This document shows, piece by piece, positions 60,507 through 64,000 of a DNA stretch of 64,000 bases. The DNA comes from Candidatus Zixiibacteriota bacterium (GTDB taxonomy: Bacteria > Zixibacteria > MSB-5A5 > GN15 > FEB-12), in the NCBI GenBank assembly GCA_035380245.1, contig DAOSXA010000002.1, positions 1,194,110 through 1,258,109 of the forward strand, read 5' to 3'. Both the position numbers and the translations under genes were made by a program. Position 1 is the stretch's first letter. Each line of letters starts with the position of its first letter. Below the pieces are notes generated by a model, which ran no database searches, was not told the DNA's origin, and was given only the letters and a program-made list of their open reading frames with translations.

Positions 60507-61400
60507 ATGGACTACGGTAACATCGTCAAGGAATCGTTCAAGATTGCCTGGGAGCATAAATCACTCTGGGTTTTCGGTTTCTTCGCCAGCGGCGGTATCG
60601 GATTCAATTTCGATCCGAGCACGTTCGGGGGGAGCCGTTCCGAATTACCCTGGGGAACACCTAACGGCCTGGAGAATATATTTGATTCCCATTGGCTGCT
60701 GCCTTTTATCGGACTTATTGCTATCATAATACTGGTGTTCCTGATAGTTAATTTGATCTGTACCCCGGCTTTAATCGACGCCGTCAACCGCATCCGTCGC
60801 GGGGGAACCTACACATTCAAGAGCTCTTTTTCCGCCGGAGTAGATTTTCTCGGACGTTTCCTGCTCTTCTTCCTGATACTGCTCGCCTGCTCGATAGTGT
60901 TTTTCGGGGTGTTGGTCGGGATTGGGGCGTTAGCCTTTTGCATACATGTAGCTGTCGGAGTGGTGTCGCTTCTCATCCTTATCCCAGTTTTCATTCTCGG
61001 CATATCATTATGTTACGTCCTGACCGCACTGACCGAACGAGCCATGGTGCTTCGCAATATCGGCATTGCCAAAGCCTTCGATGAAGCCGTGCTTCTGATA
61101 CGACGTGAACCCGGCAAGAACGCCATCATGTTGTTGATCAACATCGCCATTTCCATAGGCCTGAGCATGGGTTCAATGATCTTGTTCCTGATGATAGGTC
61201 TCCCGCTGGCGGCGCTAGGCGTATTGAGCGGTTTAAGTCTCATACCGGCTATAGTCTTAACGATGATTATCGGATTCCCGATTTCACTGGTGATAGGCGG
61301 TTTCGTGGGTACCGGCATATTCAATATGTACACCCTTTTCTATATCGAATTGGTCGAGCCGACCCAGCCGACCGCTGCTTCCATTCCGCCCGGTTTGTAA
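60507..61400 (+). CDS. integral membrane protein of unknown function
   Basis: 297 aa with about six membrane helices (LPFIGLIAIIILVFLIVNLI; FLLFFLILLACSIVFFGVLV; then three more to the C terminus). It resembles glycerophosphoryl-diester-phosphodiesterase-membrane-domain-type or DUF4013-type proteins in architecture, with repeated Pro/Gly-rich helices and the loop RAMVLRNIGIAKAFDEAVLL. No catalytic motif is seen. AGGAGGAAT lies upstream of the ATG. It precedes a secreted PDZ protein by 42 bp. Confidence 0.65.
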   Translation: MDYGNIVKESFKIAWEHKSLWVFGFFASGGIGFNFDPSTFGGSRSELPWGTPNGLENIFDSHWLLPFIGLIAIIILVFLIVNLICTPALIDAVNRIRRGGTYTFKSSFSAGVDFLGRFLLFFLILLACSIVFFGVLVGIGALAFCIHVAVGVVSLLILIPVFILGISLCYVLTALTERAMVLRNIGIAKAFDEAVLLIRREPGKNAIMLLINIAISIGLSMGSMILFLMIGLPLAALGVLSGLSLIPAIVLTMIIGFPISLVIGGFVGTGIFNMYTLFYIELVEPTQPTAASIPPGL

Positions 61401-61442
61401 TTTTGCCTTGATTTGCGGTGTCGGCAAGGTTTCCTTAGGCGC

Positions 61443-62612
61443 ATGAAAAAAGTAATAATAGCTCTCGCAGTGTTTCTGTCGGCCGCCGCCGCGTTCGGGC
61501 AGTTTGTCGAATACAGCATATTCAGTTTCCAATACGACATTCCCGTGGTCGATTTCAACGACCGTTCCGCCTCGTTTCAACAAAGTCTTTATCCTCGACT
61601 GTTCACGGAAAGATCGGCCACATCGGATATGACCTGGGTGCAGAAAAACGACAGCACCCTGGCGGCTTTCTGGACCATCCAGGGCGACACCATCCTGCAC
61701 ATTCTCCGTGAATTGAGCGGCATTGAATGGCAGGAAGAGAGCTTTCCGCTTTACCTTGTCCGTTATTATCGCTCGCAGGGGGCCTCCGATCCGCTGGTGT
61801 TGCCGCTCGGCAGTTTCGGCGACGGAGACGTTCTCGAAGCGGCTCCCGAGGGCAGCCGTTTACAGTTGACTCTGATCTACCTGCTGGCGCATCGAATGCT
61901 CAATCAGGCCGCCTATCCACCGACGGGGACACAGTTGGGTATTTCATATCATCCGCTGATGCGGCCCGGCGCATATCGCCGGGACTGCCTCGCCATGCTT
62001 CTTGCATTGTCAACCGCCGAAAACATCATTGGAATAGACTCCACTAATGATGCCTATAATTCCGCTTTCTGGATAAATCACCAGCCCGGCCGAATGATTT
62101 TCGAGGAGTATTTCAAAAACCAATGGGTTCTTTCTCCCGATCACACGCTGGCCGACTGGATCGCGGCCGAACCATACAGCTCAACGCTAGTTTCGGTCAC
62201 CCGTCCTCCGCGTACACAGCAACGTGACGTCAACGCGGGACCGGCCGAGTTCGTTGAAGGCCTGCCGCTCAAAGGTGAGCTGGGCTTTTCAGTCAAATTG
62301 GATGAGTCCAACCGCCTGATGATCGATAAAATCGATACCTATCGCCTCGCTTATGCCAACGGTCTGCGCCAGGGAGACCGGATTTATCGTGTCGACGGAC
62401 GCCGTCCGCGCAATCAACTGGACATGGTTACCCGAATAACGGAGAGCCTTTATAACGGCGGCTCGACCCTTGACATCATCCGCGACGGCCAGTCCATGTT
62501 ATTGGTTCTTCAGCCGATGAACACCGGCGGCGCTGAGTACGAAGAATACAACGAAACCTATGGTCCCGCTTTCCCCTCCGACAGTCTTTCCCCCGTCGAC
62601 GGTCAGCCGTAG
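61443..62612 (+). CDS. secreted PDZ-domain protein
   Basis: 389 aa. A signal peptide (KKVIIALAVFLSAAAAFGQ) is followed by about 265 residues of an unrecognised domain (FSFQYDIPVVDFNDRSASFQ; WQEESFPLYLVRYYRSQG). The C-terminal PDZ domain (about 285-370) contains DTYRLAYANGLRQGDRIYRV, the carboxylate-binding-loop region and the terminal strand. ATG at 61443 is chosen for the signal peptide and a weak AGG site; an earlier frame start at 61413 would add ten residues. Co-transcription with the membrane gene upstream is likely. Confidence 0.65.
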   Translation: MKKVIIALAVFLSAAAAFGQFVEYSIFSFQYDIPVVDFNDRSASFQQSLYPRLFTERSATSDMTWVQKNDSTLAAFWTIQGDTILHILRELSGIEWQEESFPLYLVRYYRSQGASDPLVLPLGSFGDGDVLEAAPEGSRLQLTLIYLLAHRMLNQAAYPPTGTQLGISYHPLMRPGAYRRDCLAMLLALSTAENIIGIDSTNDAYNSAFWINHQPGRMIFEEYFKNQWVLSPDHTLADWIAAEPYSSTLVSVTRPPRTQQRDVNAGPAEFVEGLPLKGELGFSVKLDESNRLMIDKIDTYRLAYANGLRQGDRIYRVDGRRPRNQLDMVTRITESLYNGGSTLDIIRDGQSMLLVLQPMNTGGAEYEEYNETYGPAFPSDSLSPVDGQP

Positions 62613-62621
62613 GCATGCCGC

Positions 62622-63965
62622 TTAATAGTAGTATTTGAGAATTACGAAGGGACGATCACTCACTTCCGGGGCTTCACTCGACCAGAAGTTGAGATATTCT
62701 TTTACCGGGGTCAGACCGATCTCTTCCTTTTGCAACCGAACCGTTCGGATTAGATCGCGCGGATCACGATAAATCGTGCGGACATTAATTGTCCAGACAT
62801 CGTCGGGAAACTCATCGATTCCCCCCAGGACCAGAGGTGAAACTTCAGGAGCGGTCGACCAGGCAACGAGAGTCTCAGTCCAGGGATTTTCACCGGCAAC
62901 GGCACGCCGAGCGGCAGCTGCTCCGGGCAGATAAGATTCTCCGGTGGGACGCAAACAGAGCCAGGCGGAATCAATATCGAACGGTGTCAAATACTCCGGC
63001 AACGGCGGCAGTTGCACCAACGCACGAGTGAATCCCATGAAAAATCGGCCATCATCCGCTTCGGTCGAGTAGTATTCCAGGCGCAGACGATCATCGTGAT
63101 TATCACCCTGATGATAATCCCACCAGACGGGACAATCCGGACAACCGTCGAAATCGGTATAGACGATGTTGGCATCGTTGACGACATCTATGGAATCATA
63201 GATAAACCGCTTGAGAACAAATGCCAGTTCCGCGGTATTCAATTCGATTTTCACCCAGGTCGTTTCCGGATCGTATCTCGAATGGATCACCAATGTTTCA
63301 TGATTCCCCTGCGGGACAATTGGGATAACGAAACGGCCGTCGTTGTCGGTTACGCCGCTCATACCGGCGATCTCTATCTGTGCGTCACTGACCGGTCCGT
63401 CGATGCGGTTGTAGACCTGCCCGGCGATAGATGTTGACGGCATCATTATATCCAGTTGTGAGATCGTATCCGGATCGAGGATTATCTCTTTCGTAACATA
63501 GTGTTGTTTGATCGCGTTCAGGGCATATTGACCGGCTCGCAGACTGTCTATCTTATAGGAACCGTCGGCGGCGGAGATAACCGAACGGCTGCCGCAGCGG
63601 ATTAGAACATCGGCAACCGGAACAGCCGAACCGGACAGAAAAACATGTCCCTTGAGACCATCGGTGAATATCCTCGTTTCCATCAAGATATCGAAGTCGG
63701 TATGATATTTGATCGTTATCCCCTGCAGGTAGGGCTCATAGCCTTGCTTTGAGGCTGACAAAGTATTATAACCGGCGGAGAGATTGGTCAGAAAGAAATT
63801 GCCGTTGGCATCGGAGGTATCGATAACACCGTCGCACTCGACAATCGCGCCGACAATGATCTCATGATTTTCTACACTGCGCACCACCCCGGCCAGATCA
63901 CCGACTCGTTCTACAGAATCGGTTGCTCTATCACAGCTTATGATCAGCCCTAACGCAACCGGCAA
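62622..63965 (-). CDS. lipoprotein with carboxypeptidase-regulatory-like and DNRLRE-like domains (start uncertain)
   Basis: 447 aa from the TTG at 63965; lipobox LIISC follows closely. Three carboxypeptidase-regulatory-like beta modules occupy about residues 23-235 (AGVVRSVENHEIIVGAIVE; LKGHVFLSGSAVPVADVLI; AGQVYNRIDGPVSDAQIEIA). The C terminus resembles a DNRLRE-type beta domain (DDRLRLEYYSTEADDGRFFM, then SAWLCLRPTG). The frame stays open upstream to the window edge, encoding LLWILP before the present start, so the true start may lie outside the window. Surface-associated; function unknown. Confidence 0.65.
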   Translation of the reverse strand: MPVALGLIISCDRATDSVERVGDLAGVVRSVENHEIIVGAIVECDGVIDTSDANGNFFLTNLSAGYNTLSASKQGYEPYLQGITIKYHTDFDILMETRIFTDGLKGHVFLSGSAVPVADVLIRCGSRSVISAADGSYKIDSLRAGQYALNAIKQHYVTKEIILDPDTISQLDIMMPSTSIAGQVYNRIDGPVSDAQIEIAGMSGVTDNDGRFVIPIVPQGNHETLVIHSRYDPETTWVKIELNTAELAFVLKRFIYDSIDVVNDANIVYTDFDGCPDCPVWWDYHQGDNHDDRLRLEYYSTEADDGRFFMGFTRALVQLPPLPEYLTPFDIDSAWLCLRPTGESYLPGAAAARRAVAGENPWTETLVAWSTAPEVSPLVLGGIDEFPDDVWTINVRTIYRDPRDLIRTVRLQKEEIGLTPVKEYLNFWSSEAPEVSDRPFVILKYYY

Positions 63966-64000
63966 TATCCAGAGGAGGGCGTCGATAGGTTCTCGAACCC

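Noticed and set aside
1..64000. tRNA, rRNA or riboswitch genes
   Set aside because: No cloverleaf, rRNA-like or known aptamer consensus was recognised by eye in any intergenic region; a covariance-model scan could still find a short one.

Overview
The window reads as a chromosome segment of an anaerobic, Gram-negative-type sulfate-reducing bacterium. Several unrelated secreted proteins end in the same dockerin-like tail (GDxNxxGxGPDIxDLVYLVxYMF). Together with thrombospondin type 3 repeats, a gingipain-type peptidase and reductive-type Dsr genes, this suggests a candidate-phylum lineage such as Zixibacteria. That placement is inference from protein style; no rRNA gene is present to test it.

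Layout. 1-420 is a cluster of palindromic intergenic repeats. 421-4421 holds a PcrA/UvrD helicase, a ZIP metal transporter and a HEAT-like protein resembling DVU0298 of sulfate reducers. 4507-38878 is a nearly continuous dissimilatory sulfate reduction island: a YkgJ-type Cys-cluster protein and a small zinc-ribbon protein, aprA-aprB-sat (minus strand), qmoC with a ferritin-like protein (plus strand), a tetrapyrrole/siroheme operon hemA-sirC-hemC-cobA/hemD-hemB-hemL, a CoA-disulfide/persulfide reductase with a rhodanese domain, rsbRD-dsrMKJOP, then dsrA-dsrB-dsrD-dsrN-dsrL-dsrC and qmoA-qmoB. 39279-64000 is mostly envelope and secreted functions: dockerin-tailed proteins, lipoproteins, an ankyrin protein, a KefB-type antiporter, holA, an ECF sigma/anti-sigma pair followed by PspC and LiaF-like genes, a C25 peptidase, diaminopropionate ammonia-lyase, a beta-CASP nuclease and PDZ/carboxypeptidase-regulatory-type surface proteins.

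How the genes work together. Sat activates sulfate to APS. AprBA reduces APS to sulfite with electrons from the Qmo complex (QmoABC). DsrAB reduces sulfite to the DsrC trisulfide. DsrMKJOP returns electrons to DsrC. The hem/sirC/cobA genes plus DsrN can supply the amidated siroheme of DsrAB. DsrL adds a possible NAD(P)H route into DsrAB/DsrC.

Most notable signals. (1) A CRP/FNR-like palindrome, TTGTGA-N6-TAACAA or a close variant, lies in the upstream region of all five sulfate-reduction transcription units (sat-aprBA, qmoC, qmoAB, dsrAB, rsbRD-dsrMKJOP). Its distance to the predicted promoter is identical within two pairs of units. (2) dsrD and dsrL occur in one gene cluster. (3) qmoC is separated from qmoAB by about 26 kb and is divergent from sat. 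(4) There are intergenic repeat families, a 23-bp inverted repeat pair spanning 200 bp, and a roughly 150-bp repeat present twice.
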